From the NCBI GenBank assembly GCA_964402505.1, contig CAYOCP010000013.1, forward strand, positions 47,610-111,609: a stretch of 64,000 nt of DNA, given 5' to 3'. This document shows positions 1 to 8,397 of this stretch, piece after piece. Position 1 is the stretch's first letter. Each line of letters begins with the position of its first letter. The notes below the pieces were generated by a model, which ran no database searches, had not been told where the DNA came from, and was given only the letters and a program-made list of their open reading frames with translations. The position numbers were made by a program, and so were the translations under genes. This DNA comes from SLRI01 sp964402505. Its GTDB lineage: Bacteria; Pseudomonadota; Alphaproteobacteria; Geminicoccales; Geminicoccaceae.

Positions 1-663
1 GAGCCACCAGAAGTTGGGGGTGACGACGCTGGCGAGGATGATCAGGAGATAGAGGGTCGGCAGACCCGACCAGACCTCCATGAAGCGCTGGAAACCCAGA
101 TCCACCCAGCCGCCGAAATAGCCCTGCAGGGCACCGGCGATGATGCCGACGATCGACGAAAGCACTGTCAGCGTCAGCCCGAAGAGCACCGAGATGCGAA
201 AGCCGTAGATCACCCGCGCCAGGACGTCGCGTGCCTGGTCGTCGGTGCCGAGAAGGTTCTGCCGGCTCGGCGGCGACGGCGCCGGCACGCCCAGATCCCG
301 GACGATGGTGTTGTAGCTGTAGGGAATGGGCGGCCAGAGGATCCAGCCCCTCTCCTCGATGAGCTCGCGCACGAAGGGATCGTGGTAGTCGGTGTCGGTC
401 GGGAAGAAGCCGCCGAACTCGGTCTCCGGATAGCCGACGAAGACGGGAAAGTACAACCGGCCGTCGTACGAGACGATCAGCGGGCGCTCGTTGGCGAGGA
501 ACTCTGCAAAGAGGCTGAGCACGAAGAGCAGGACGAAGATGTGCAGCGACCAGTAGCCGCGGCGATTGGCGCGAAAGTTTCGGTAGCGCCGCTCGTTGAT
601 CGGACCGAGGCGCAGCCGCCATCCCAGGAGGCGCGCCTCGCGCGCGACGCCGCGGGATCTCAT
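1..663 (-). CDS. yejE: ABC transporter permease, YejE-like (partial)
   Basis: Inner-membrane permease of a peptide/microcin C-type ABC importer; the window edge removes its C-terminal part. The protein starts MRSRGVAREARLL at 663 and carries the N-terminal features of YejE: an INERRYRNFRANRRGYWS stretch, one hydrophobic segment, a long periplasmic loop (residues about 60-120), then GTDDQARDVLARVIYGFR, which opens the binding-protein-dependent permease domain. Its ATG shares four bases with the yejB stop (ATGA), so the two are probably translationally coupled. It is third in yejA-yejB-yejE; an ATPase (yejF) would be expected just beyond the edge but cannot be seen. The family call is firm; the substrate is inferred. 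Confidence 0.88.
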   Translation of the reverse strand, partial: MRSRGVAREARLLGWRLRLGPINERRYRNFRANRRGYWSLHIFVLLFVLSLFAEFLANERPLIVSYDGRLYFPVFVGYPETEFGGFFPTDTDYHDPFVRELIEERGWILWPPIPYSYNTIVRDLGVPAPSPPSRQNLLGTDDQARDVLARVIYGFRISVLFGLTLTVLSSIVGIIAGALQGYFGGWVDLGFQRFMEVWSGLPTLYLLIILASVVTPNFWWL

Positions 664-1763
664 CCGCGCCGGCTCTCGAAATCGATACGGGGATCGACCA
701 GGACGTAGGTGAGATCCGAGATCAGCTTCACCACGAGGCCGAGCAGCGTGAAGATGAAGAGCGAGCCGAACATCACGGGATAGTCCCGGCGAAGTGCGGC
801 CTCGTAGCCGAGCAGGCCGAGCCCGTCGAGCGAGAAGATGATCTCGGTCAGCAGCGCGCCGGTGAACAGGATGCCGATGAAGGCGCCCGGGAAACCGGCG
901 ATGACGATGAGCATCGAGTTGCGGAAGACGTGATGGTAGAGCACGGCACGCTCGGTCAGGCCCTTGGCCCGCGCGGTCACCACGTACTGCTTGTTGATCT
1001 CGTCGAGAAAGCTGTTCTTCGTCAGCATGGTCAGGCCCGCGAACGCGCCGATGCTCAGCGATAAGAGGGGCAGCGTCATGTGCCAGAAATAGTCGACGAT
1101 GCGCATCGGCCAGGTGAGATCCCACCAGTTGTCCGAGACGAGGCCGCGCAGCGGGAACCAGTCGAGATAGCTGCCGCCGGCGAAGAGCACGATCAGCAGG
1201 ATGGCTAAGAGGAAGCTCGGGATGGCGCTGCCGACGATGACCACGCCGGTCGTCCACACGTCGAAGGCGCTGCCGTCCCGCACCGCCTTCCTGATCCCGA
1301 GGGGGATCGAGACGAGGTAGGTGACGAGGGTCGTCCAGAGCCCGAGCGAGATTGAGACCGGCAGCTTCTCGCCGATCAGCTCGATCACGCTCTTGTCGGA
1401 GAAGAAGCTCTTGCCGAAATCGAGCCGCATGTAGTTCCAGAGCATCAGGAGGAAGCGTTCGCCGGCCGGCTTGTCGAAGCCGTACATCCGCTCGATCTCC
1501 CGGATGAAGCGGGGATCGAGACCCTGGGCTCCCCGATACTTGCTGCCGGACGCCTCCACGGCGCGCGGTCCCCCGCCCGCCTCGCCGCCCCCCCCGCCAC
1601 CGGTCAGGCGCGCCGTGCTGGAGACGGCCGTGCCGGAAATCTCGGCGATCATCTGCTCCACCGGACCGCCGGGCGCGGCCTGGATGACGATGAAATTGAC
1701 CACCATGATGCCGAGCAGCGTCGGGATGATCAAGAGCAGGCGGCGAACGACATAGGCGAGCAT
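660..1763 (-). CDS. yejB: ABC transporter permease, YejB-like
   Basis: Membrane permease subunit partnering YejE in uptake of oligopeptide-like substrates. The 367 residues begin with a membrane segment (VRRLLLIIPTLLGIMVVNF), followed by a periplasmic stretch with a glycine-rich insert (about residues 54-66) and then the permease domain. The EAA-type loop is seen around TARAKGLTERAVLYHHVFRN. The length fits YejB (about 360). It begins 18 bases after yejA and overlaps yejE by four bases. The Gly/Ala-rich insert lies in the loop where this family varies in length. Confidence 0.93.
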   Translation of the reverse strand: MLAYVVRRLLLIIPTLLGIMVVNFIVIQAAPGGPVEQMIAEISGTAVSSTARLTGGGGGGEAGGGPRAVEASGSKYRGAQGLDPRFIREIERMYGFDKPAGERFLLMLWNYMRLDFGKSFFSDKSVIELIGEKLPVSISLGLWTTLVTYLVSIPLGIRKAVRDGSAFDVWTTGVVIVGSAIPSFLLAILLIVLFAGGSYLDWFPLRGLVSDNWWDLTWPMRIVDYFWHMTLPLLSLSIGAFAGLTMLTKNSFLDEINKQYVVTARAKGLTERAVLYHHVFRNSMLIVIAGFPGAFIGILFTGALLTEIIFSLDGLGLLGYEAALRRDYPVMFGSLFIFTLLGLVVKLISDLTYVLVDPRIDFESRRG

Positions 1764-1781
1764 CCGCTGAAGCGCGCCTCG

Positions 1782-3662
1782 CTACCGGCCGGTTGCGTCT
1801 GGCGTCAGCGCCCGCTTCTGGCCCGCCACCTCGCGCTCCTTGCCGCTGTCGATCCACCAGGCGTTCAGGTCGATGGCATAGCGCGGCATGACGTCCGGAT
1901 GGACGAGCTTCTTCCAGTAGGCCACCCGATTGACGCGGCTGTGCCAGTTCGGGATGACGTAGTAGCCGGCCAGGAGTACGCGATCGAGGGCGCGGGTCGC
2001 GGCCACCAGATCCTCGCGCGAGTCGGCGGCGATGACACGGTCGATCAGGGCGTCCACGACGGGATCGCAGATGCCGGCGAGGTTGCGGCTGCCCGGTGTC
2101 CCGGCGGCCGCGCACGACCAGAAGTCGCGCTGCTCGTTGCCCGGCGACAGCGACTGCGCCCACACGTTCACCACCATGTCGAAATCGAACTCGTCCAGCC
2201 GGTTCTGATACTGCGCCGTGTCGACGGTGCGCATGGTCGCATCGATCCCGAGCCGCTCGAGATTGCGCAGCATCGGCCCGACGATGCGCTCGAAGGCGGG
2301 GTTGACCAGGAGGACCTCGAACCGCATGGGCTCTTTGGTCTCGCCGTTCACGAGCTTGCGCGTCTTCGGATCGATGACCCAGCCGGCCTCCCTGAGCAGG
2401 CCCAGGGCGGTCCGCAGGTTCTCCCGCAGCTCGCCCGAGCCGTCGGTCGACGGCGGCTCGTAGACGGTCGTGAAGACGCTTTGGGGAAGCTCGGAGCGGA
2501 ACGGCTGCAGGATCTTCAGCTCGCGCTCGTCCGGCAGCTCCCGCGCGGCGAGCTCCGAATTGGAGAAGTAGCTCTTGGTCCGCGAATAGAGCCCGTAGAA
2601 CAGCGTGCGGTTGGTCCATTCGAAATCGAAGGCATAGGCCAAAGCCTCGCGCACCCGCGGATCCTTGAAGATGTCGCGGCGCGTATTGAAGACGAAGCCT
2701 TGCATGCCGTCGCCGCTCTCGTCCGGGATCTCCTCCTTGACGATCAGCCCGGCATCGATGGCCGGGCCGGTATAGGCGGTGGCCCAGAGGCGGGCGATGT
2801 TCTCGACACGGAAATCGTACTGTCCGGCCTTGAAGGCCTCGAGCGCCACATTGGCATCACGGTAATACTCGTAGCGCATGCGATCGAAATTGTAGCGTCC
2901 CGCGTTGACCGGGATATCGTTGCCCCAGTAGTCGGGATCGCGCTCGTAGGTGATGGACCTGCCCGGATCGACCGCCGCCACCCGGTAGGGACCGCTGCCG
3001 AGCGGCGGCTCGAGGGTCGTCGCCTCGAAGTCCCGCCCCTCCCAATAGTGCCTCGGCAGGATCGGCAGCTCGCCGACGATCAGCGGCAGCTCCCGGTTGA
3101 GCTGACCGTCGAAGTGGAACAGCACGCGGCGTTCGCCCGCCGCCTCCGCCCCGGTCACGTTGGCGTAATAGGCGCGGTAGAGGGGGTGCCCCTTCGTCTT
3201 CAGGGTTTCGAGGCTGAAGATGACGTCGTCCACCGTCACGGGCTCGCCGTCCTGCCAGCGCGCCTCGGGCCGGAGCGTGAAGGCGACCCAGGAGCGATCC
3301 TCCGGCATCTCGATGGTCTCGGCGAGAAGGCCGTAGGCGGAGAAGGGCTCGTCGAGCGCCCGCGACGTCAGGGTCTCGAACAGGATCCCGACGCCGGCCG
3401 CCGGCTGGCCGCGCAGGATGAAGGGATTGAGGCTGTCGAAGCTGCCGAGCGCCGAGAACACGACCTCGCCGCCTTTGGGCGCTTCGGGATCGGCATAGGC
3501 GAAATGCGTGAAGCCCGGCGGGTAGGCGAGATCGCCATGCATGGCCACGCCATGTGCCGGACCGGTCGCGGGGCCGGGCGCCGGGGTGGCCGCTGCCGCG
3601 GCATCGCTCGCCGAAGCGATGGCCAGCATGGCGACCAGTGCCATCAGTGCCGTGCGGATCAT
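1782..3662 (-). CDS. yejA: extracellular solute-binding protein, YejA-like (SBP family 5)
   Basis: Periplasmic binding protein that would deliver peptides or related compounds to the YejB/YejE permeases. It has 626 residues with an N-terminal signal peptide (hydrophobic residues about 4-24, Ala-rich cleavage region), then a family-5 solute-binding fold: HGDLAYPPGFTHFAYADP is the typical YejA opening, and GSGPYRV and ERDPDYWG are family-5 signatures. The C-terminus (WHSRVNRVAYWKKL) is also typical. It is first of the yej genes, 138 bases after the cytochrome gene on the same strand. Which peptide is bound cannot be read from the sequence. Confidence 0.92.
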   Translation of the reverse strand: MIRTALMALVAMLAIASASDAAAAATPAPGPATGPAHGVAMHGDLAYPPGFTHFAYADPEAPKGGEVVFSALGSFDSLNPFILRGQPAAGVGILFETLTSRALDEPFSAYGLLAETIEMPEDRSWVAFTLRPEARWQDGEPVTVDDVIFSLETLKTKGHPLYRAYYANVTGAEAAGERRVLFHFDGQLNRELPLIVGELPILPRHYWEGRDFEATTLEPPLGSGPYRVAAVDPGRSITYERDPDYWGNDIPVNAGRYNFDRMRYEYYRDANVALEAFKAGQYDFRVENIARLWATAYTGPAIDAGLIVKEEIPDESGDGMQGFVFNTRRDIFKDPRVREALAYAFDFEWTNRTLFYGLYSRTKSYFSNSELAARELPDERELKILQPFRSELPQSVFTTVYEPPSTDGSGELRENLRTALGLLREAGWVIDPKTRKLVNGETKEPMRFEVLLVNPAFERIVGPMLRNLERLGIDATMRTVDTAQYQNRLDEFDFDMVVNVWAQSLSPGNEQRDFWSCAAAGTPGSRNLAGICDPVVDALIDRVIAADSREDLVAATRALDRVLLAGYYVIPNWHSRVNRVAYWKKLVHPDVMPRYAIDLNAWWIDSGKEREVAGQKRALTPDATGR

Positions 3663-3799
3663 CCGTTCCTCACATCTGCAGCCAAGGTTCTCCCGGCTAC
3701 TGCTTTAGCGGCGCGCCGCGCGGATGCAAATGAACGTTCCCGCACGTACGGGACATCATCCCACAATCTCTGTGAAGAAATCCTTGAAAGGGCAGCGCC

Positions 3800-5059
3800 T
3801 CACTGGCCCTCGAGCGGCACCGGCGAGTTGCTCAGCGAGTGCAGATAGGCGATGAGCGCCGCCCGGTCGTCCTCCTTGCGAACGCCCGCGAAGACCATCT
3901 TGTTGCCGGGCGCGAACTCCTTCGGGTTCTCGAGATAGTGGTTCAGCTTCTCGACGTCCCAGCTTCCGGGAATGTCCAGAAGCGCCTGCGAATAGTTGAA
4001 ACCCTCGGCGGTGCCGACATCCCGGCCGTAGACGCCCCAGAGCGCCGGCCCGACCCGGTTGCCGCCGCCCTCGTCCGGGCTGTGACAGGCGGCGCACTGC
4101 CGGAAGAGCTTCTTGCCGGCCGCCGGATCGGCCGCCTCGACCTTGGCGAGGAACGGATCGGCACCGCCGCCCGAAGCAGCGCCATCGCCCTCGCTGGAAC
4201 CCGCCGCCGCATCCCCTCCGGCCGATGCGGCTTCCTCGGTCTTCGTCCCTTCCGCCGAGGCATCCTCGTTGGATGCGACCTCCGCCGGCGCCTGCTCGCC
4301 GGAGGCGGTCCCGGCCGCCTCCCCGGCCGGCGCCGCCTCGGTGGTCCCCTCCGCCGGTGCCGCCTCGGCCGCCGCCTGCTCGCCGGAGGCGGTTTCGGCC
4401 TGCTCCTCCGCCGGTGCCGCCTCGGCCGCCTGCTCGGGCTGGCCCGTTCCGGCTGCCGCCTGCTCGCTTTCCCCGCCGCCGGCCGCCTCGGCCGCGGGCT
4501 CTTCCGCCGGGGCCTCGGCCGCTGCCGCCGTCGGCAGCGGCACGGGGTTGTCGGACAGGGTGTCGAGATAGGCGATCAGATCGGCGCGCTTCTTGTCGTC
4601 CTTGATGCCGGCAAAGCTCATCGCGGTGCCGGGAACGTCCTCACGCGGCGCCTTCAGGAAAGCGTTCAGCTTGTCGAAGGTCCAGTCCCCATCGACCTGC
4701 TTCAGGGCGTCGGAGTAATTGAAATCCGCGACGCTGGCCACATCGCGGCCGACCACGTCCCAAAGATGCGGCCCCACCTTGTTCGGCCCGCCCTTCTCGA
4801 AATCGTGGCAGGCGGCGCACTGGCGGGTCAGCCCCTCGCCGGCGGCCGGATCGGCCTCGGCGAGCAGCGTCTCGAACGGCACCTCGGCCTCCGCCTCGGC
4901 GGTCTCGGTGGTCGGTTCCTCCGGCGTCACGCTGAAGGCGTGCGTCTCGGGCTCATGCGGCGAATAGAGCATGCCGGCGATGATGCCGGAGCCCGAGGCG
5001 ATGATGCCGGCCGTGAGAATACCCGCGATGACCTTGTTGAGTTCGAGGGATGATGCCAT
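3800..5059 (-). CDS. membrane-anchored di-heme cytochrome c (two class I domains)
   Basis: Probable electron carrier held in the membrane and facing the periplasm. The 419 residues start with one hydrophobic anchor (about 10-31). Two cytochrome c domains of the c2/CycM type follow: CAACH at 81-85 and CAACH at 322-326, each with a downstream Met ligand (TAMSFAG; KMVFAG) and the NKVGPHLW/NRVGPALW motif. Between them lies a long Ala/Glu/Pro-rich low-complexity linker (about residues 178-295). Most CycM homologues carry one heme domain, so this looks like an internal duplication. The gene diverges from kdsB across about 160 bases. Confidence 0.9.
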   Translation of the reverse strand: MASSLELNKVIAGILTAGIIASGSGIIAGMLYSPHEPETHAFSVTPEEPTTETAEAEAEVPFETLLAEADPAAGEGLTRQCAACHDFEKGGPNKVGPHLWDVVGRDVASVADFNYSDALKQVDGDWTFDKLNAFLKAPREDVPGTAMSFAGIKDDKKRADLIAYLDTLSDNPVPLPTAAAAEAPAEEPAAEAAGGGESEQAAAGTGQPEQAAEAAPAEEQAETASGEQAAAEAAPAEGTTEAAPAGEAAGTASGEQAPAEVASNEDASAEGTKTEEAASAGGDAAAGSSEGDGAASGGGADPFLAKVEAADPAAGKKLFRQCAACHSPDEGGGNRVGPALWGVYGRDVGTAEGFNYSQALLDIPGSWDVEKLNHYLENPKEFAPGNKMVFAGVRKEDDRAALIAYLHSLSNSPVPLEGQ

Positions 5060-5218
5060 AAGAAAATCTGTTCCCCAGTCTGCCGAGGCCGCCCGCTTGC
5101 CGCCGCACCACGCGCGTTGTGCTCTTGTCCAGGCAGAGTGGTCGGTAGCGGACCGGGGCGTGGACCGTCAAGCCGCCACCATGTCGCTTCGCAGGGACAA
5201 ATCGACCGGAGCCGAAAA

Positions 5219-5983
5219 TTGAGTTCTGCGAAAACCGCCGCCGACACCCTCTCGCGCAACGTCGTGCTCATCCCGGCCCGGCTCCGCTCGAGCCGTCTTC
5301 CGGACAAGCCCTTGGCCCTCATCGGGAGCGAGCCGATGATCGTCCACGTGTGGCGGCGGGCCGTGGAGGCGGCGATCGGGCCCGTGATCGTGGCCTGCGC
5401 CGAGCCCGAGATCGCGGCCGCGATCGGGAAGGCCGGGGGGCGGGCCGTGCTCACCGATCCGGCGCTGCCGTCCGGCACCGACCGCATCTGCGCGGCGCTC
5501 CGCGAGATCGACCCCAAGGGTGAATTCGAGCGCGTCATCAATCTCCAGGGCGACATGCCGACCCTCGATCCCTCCTGCCTGCACGATGTGCTCGCCCCCT
5601 TCGGGCTGCCCGGCATCGAGATGGCCACGCTCGCCGACGCCACCGAGGACGAGGCGGAGAAGACGGATCCCAACACCGTCAAGGCGATCATCTCCTTCCG
5701 CTCCCCGGGACTCGGCGAGGCCCTCTACTTCACCCGCGCCAACGCGCCCTGGGGCGAGGGCCCCGTCTATCATCATATCGGCCTCTACGCCTTCACCCGC
5801 GCCGCCCTCGAGCGCTTCGCCGCCCTGCCGCCGAGCCCGCTCGAGCGGCGCGAGAAGCTCGAGCAGCTCCGCGCCCTCGAGAACGGTATGCGGATCGGCG
5901 TCAAGCTCGTAGAAGCGGTGCCCTTCGGGGTCGACACCCCGGCGGACCTCGCAAAGGCACGGAAGATTCTCGGGCATGGATGA
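5219..5983 (+). CDS. kdsB: 3-deoxy-manno-octulosonate cytidylyltransferase
   Basis: Activates Kdo with CTP to form CMP-Kdo for the lipopolysaccharide core; cytoplasmic. The motif VVLIPARLRSSRLPDKPL near the N-terminus binds CTP; INLQGDMP carries the metal-binding Asp, and HHIGLYAFTRAAL is also diagnostic. A TTG at 5219 is chosen as start because CCGGAG lies seven bases before it and it gives 254 residues, close to the 248 of E. coli KdsB. The frame stays open upstream to 5117, but that part does not resemble the family. The last eight bases overlap pheA. Confidence 0.93.
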   Translation: MSSAKTAADTLSRNVVLIPARLRSSRLPDKPLALIGSEPMIVHVWRRAVEAAIGPVIVACAEPEIAAAIGKAGGRAVLTDPALPSGTDRICAALREIDPKGEFERVINLQGDMPTLDPSCLHDVLAPFGLPGIEMATLADATEDEAEKTDPNTVKAIISFRSPGLGEALYFTRANAPWGEGPVYHHIGLYAFTRAALERFAALPPSPLERREKLEQLRALENGMRIGVKLVEAVPFGVDTPADLAKARKILGHG

Positions 5984-6860
5984 GCAGGCGAGCGACGACC
6001 CCTCGGCAAAGGCCGGTGCAGCCCAGCAGCGCATAGCGTTCCAGGGCCGGCCCGGTGCCTACTCGCACATGGCCTGCCGGCAGGCCTACCCCGAGCTCGA
6101 GCCCCTGCCTTGCGAATCGTTCGAGGCCGCCTTCGCCGCGGTGCGCGACGGCCTCGCCCGCTACGCCATGATCCCCGTCGACAACTCGGTCGCCGGTCGG
6201 GTGGCGGACGTGCACCACCTGATGCCCCATTGCGGCCTGCACATCATCGGCGAGCAGTTCCTTCGGGTGAACCATCACCTCCTCGCGGCACCGGGTGCGA
6301 CCATGGCGACGGTGCGCTTCGTGCACAGCCACGTCCACGCCCTGGGCCAGTGCCGCAGGTTCATCCAGGAGCACGGGCTGAAGCCGGTGGTGGCCGCGGA
6401 CACGGCGGGCGCCGCCGCCGATCTGGCGCAATCCGGCGATCTCGAGAGCGCCGTCATCGCCTCGCATCTGGCCTCGGAGATCTACGGCCTCGTCAGCCTG
6501 ACCGCCGATGTCGAGGATGCCGAGCACAACACCACGCGCTTTCTCGTGCTCGCCCAGGAGCCCCGCTATCCCGGGGCCAGGGACGGACAGGCCATCACCA
6601 GCTTCCTCTTCCGGGTCCGCAACGTGCCGGCCGCCCTCTACAAGGCCATGGGCGGCTTCGCCACCAACGGCGTCAACATGCTGAAGCTCGAGAGCTACAT
6701 CGACCCGACCTTCCAGCAGGCCCAGTTCTACGCCGACATCCTCGGCCACCCGGATGAGGAGGCGGTCCGCTTCGCCATGGAGGAGCTCCGCTTCTTCGCC
6801 CACCACATCGAGATCTTCGGCGTCTATCCGGCGTCACCCTTCCGCCAGCGATTCCGCTAG
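5976..6860 (+). CDS. pheA: prephenate dehydratase
   Basis: Converts prephenate to phenylpyruvate in phenylalanine synthesis; monofunctional, as usual in Alphaproteobacteria. The 294 residues begin with the catalytic domain opening AFQGRPGAYSHMACRQAYP and include the substrate-binding TTRFLVL. A C-terminal ACT regulatory domain (about residues 205-285) holds ESYIDP, the usual ESRP phenylalanine-binding position, here ESY. The gene overlaps kdsB by eight bases, so the two are probably co-transcribed. Its 3' end overlaps the convergent MOSC gene by four bases. Confidence 0.94.
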   Translation: MDEQASDDPSAKAGAAQQRIAFQGRPGAYSHMACRQAYPELEPLPCESFEAAFAAVRDGLARYAMIPVDNSVAGRVADVHHLMPHCGLHIIGEQFLRVNHHLLAAPGATMATVRFVHSHVHALGQCRRFIQEHGLKPVVAADTAGAAADLAQSGDLESAVIASHLASEIYGLVSLTADVEDAEHNTTRFLVLAQEPRYPGARDGQAITSFLFRVRNVPAALYKAMGGFATNGVNMLKLESYIDPTFQQAQFYADILGHPDEEAVRFAMEELRFFAHHIEIFGVYPASPFRQRFR

Positions 6861-7627
6861 CGGCTGGCCCGCCCCTCCTCCTGCGCCGGTCCCTCGAGCC
6901 GGCGCGTCCAGTCCTCGACCTCGCCCCGCTCGAGCCGTCGTGCCGCGACGTTGCGCCACGACGGCGACAGGAGCTCGAGCGCCTTGATGCCCTCGAGCGC
7001 AGCCCGGTTCATCCGGTCGACGTAGAAGGCCCGAAGAAGCCGCGCGAGCGGCCAGTCCGGATGCGGCCGGTCGACGAGGGCGAGCGTGTCGCCCGGAGCG
7101 ATCCAACCGGGCTCGAGCACGCGGTAGTACCAGCCCGTCCGGCCGCTCGTCTGCACCCGCAGCACCATGTCCGCCACGCCGAAGCGGTGATTCAGCTTCC
7201 AGCAGGGCTGGCGCGCCTGGCTCACCTGCAGCAGCACCGTGCCGAGGCGCCAAGCATCGCCCACGCACATGTCCGCCTCGGTCAGCCCGAGGGTGGAGAG
7301 GTTCTCGCCGAAGGCCCCCGCAGCCTCGAGGCACGAGGGCGACACGGGTGCGAGTTGCGACCGCCAGTAGGAATAGTGGTCGAAGGCGTAGTGATGGATC
7401 GCCTTCTCGGGACCGCCATGGTGCCGCGGGTCGCCCTGCTCGTCCAGGAGGAGGCCCGCCGGCCCCACCTCGACCGGCCCCTCGAGGGGGCGCTTGCCGA
7501 TGGCGCTTCGCGCACCCGGCCGCCCGAACGGCACGGCGTGCCCCACCAGCACCCTTTCGACCTTCACCGCCGAAGGCCCACCCCCGGGATCGCCCTCGCT
7601 GCCCCCAGCCCTTGCTCCGGCCTCCAC
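6857..7627 (-). CDS. MOSC domain protein, YiiM-like
   Basis: MOSC domains act with molybdenum cofactor and transfer or carry sulfur; YiiM relatives are linked to reduction of N-hydroxylated compounds. The 256 residues contain the YiiM-type core: QGDPRHHGGPEKAIHHY, ENLSTLGL and the conserved Cys in ARQPCWKLN. The GTG at 7627 follows a very good ribosome site (AGGAGGAG, five bases away). A second in-frame GTG at 7567 matches the family start better, so the first 20 residues may be dispensable. No molybdenum enzyme lies nearby, so the partner is unknown. Confidence 0.85.
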   Translation of the reverse strand: MEAGARAGGSEGDPGGGPSAVKVERVLVGHAVPFGRPGARSAIGKRPLEGPVEVGPAGLLLDEQGDPRHHGGPEKAIHHYAFDHYSYWRSQLAPVSPSCLEAAGAFGENLSTLGLTEADMCVGDAWRLGTVLLQVSQARQPCWKLNHRFGVADMVLRVQTSGRTGWYYRVLEPGWIAPGDTLALVDRPHPDWPLARLLRAFYVDRMNRAALEGIKALELLSPSWRNVAARRLERGEVEDWTRRLEGPAQEEGRASR

Positions 7628-7674
7628 GATTCTCCTCCTCGCCCGCTTTCAGAAGCCCCTGCCACTCTCTTCGC

Positions 7675-8397
7675 TCAACCCGATGGCGGATCGCGCAGCA
7701 TCCGTGCCCGTCTCAGATAGGTGGCGACCAGCCAGCAGAGCACCGCCCAGCCCGCGCCGAGCGACCAGCCGGCCAGCACGTCGGAGGGCCAGTGCACCCC
7801 CAGATAGAGGCGCGAGAACCCGACCAGGAGGGTGACGCAAAGGGCGAGGCCCATGATGTAGAGCTTGACCCGGCGGCTCTTCTCGAAGCTCGCCATGAGT
7901 GCGCCGAGAGTCAGGTAGACGGCGGCGGCACCGCTCGAATGGCCGCTCGGAAAGCTCGCCGTGGTGACCCGCACGGCGTGCGGCACGAGATCCGGCCGCG
8001 GGCGCGAGAAGCCGAGCTTGAAGAGCTGCGTCCAGAGCACCGCGCCCAGGGAGGCCACCAGGATGAAAAGGGCGATGCGCGGCCGGCGGACCAGGATAAA
8101 ATAAACCGCCGTCGCGGCCGTCACAAGGCTCAGGATGGTGTAGCCGCCGAGCGCCGTGATGTCGCGCATCGTCGAGGGCAGCCAGGCGGGGCCGATCGGC
8201 GTCTGCGGATCACCGGCCGAGCGGAGCGCCATCAGGAGCATCGTGTCGACCGTCCGCGTGTCGCCCTCCACCACCTCCTCGGCGAGCTCGACGAAGCCCC
8301 AGGCGAGCGCGCCCAGGAACAGCACAGCGAGAAGAGCGCGAAGCTCCAGAAGCGGCCTGAGCCATACGACGATGCGCCGCAGCCACTCCTCAGTCAC
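7675..8397 (-). CDS. PAP2-family membrane phosphatase
   Basis: Membrane lipid phosphatase of the phosphatidic acid/undecaprenyl-diphosphate phosphatase class. The three PAP2 motifs are present: KLGFSRPRP (KxxxxxxRP), FPSGHSSGA (PSGH) and SRLYLGVHWPSDVLAG (SRxxxxxHxxxD). About six membrane segments are visible in 240 residues. The frame is open far upstream, but that part lies inside hisI/hisE in another frame; the GTG at 8397 gives a normal start and overlaps the hisA/IE stop by eight bases. It is the last gene of the his operon. A role in lipid carrier recycling or phospholipid turnover is inferred. Confidence 0.88.
   Translation of the reverse strand: MTEEWLRRIVVWLRPLLELRALLAVLFLGALAWGFVELAEEVVEGDTRTVDTMLLMALRSAGDPQTPIGPAWLPSTMRDITALGGYTILSLVTAATAVYFILVRRPRIALFILVASLGAVLWTQLFKLGFSRPRPDLVPHAVRVTTASFPSGHSSGAAAVYLTLGALMASFEKSRRVKLYIMGLALCVTLLVGFSRLYLGVHWPSDVLAGWSLGAGWAVLCWLVATYLRRARMLRDPPSG

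Noticed and set aside
1899..3848. 649-codon open frame on the plus strand
   Set aside because: Antisense to yejA; product lacks recognisable motifs.
4110..4620. Short repeats that could suggest a CRISPR or satellite
   Set aside because: They are the low-complexity Ala/Glu codons of the cytochrome linker, irregular in length and in frame.
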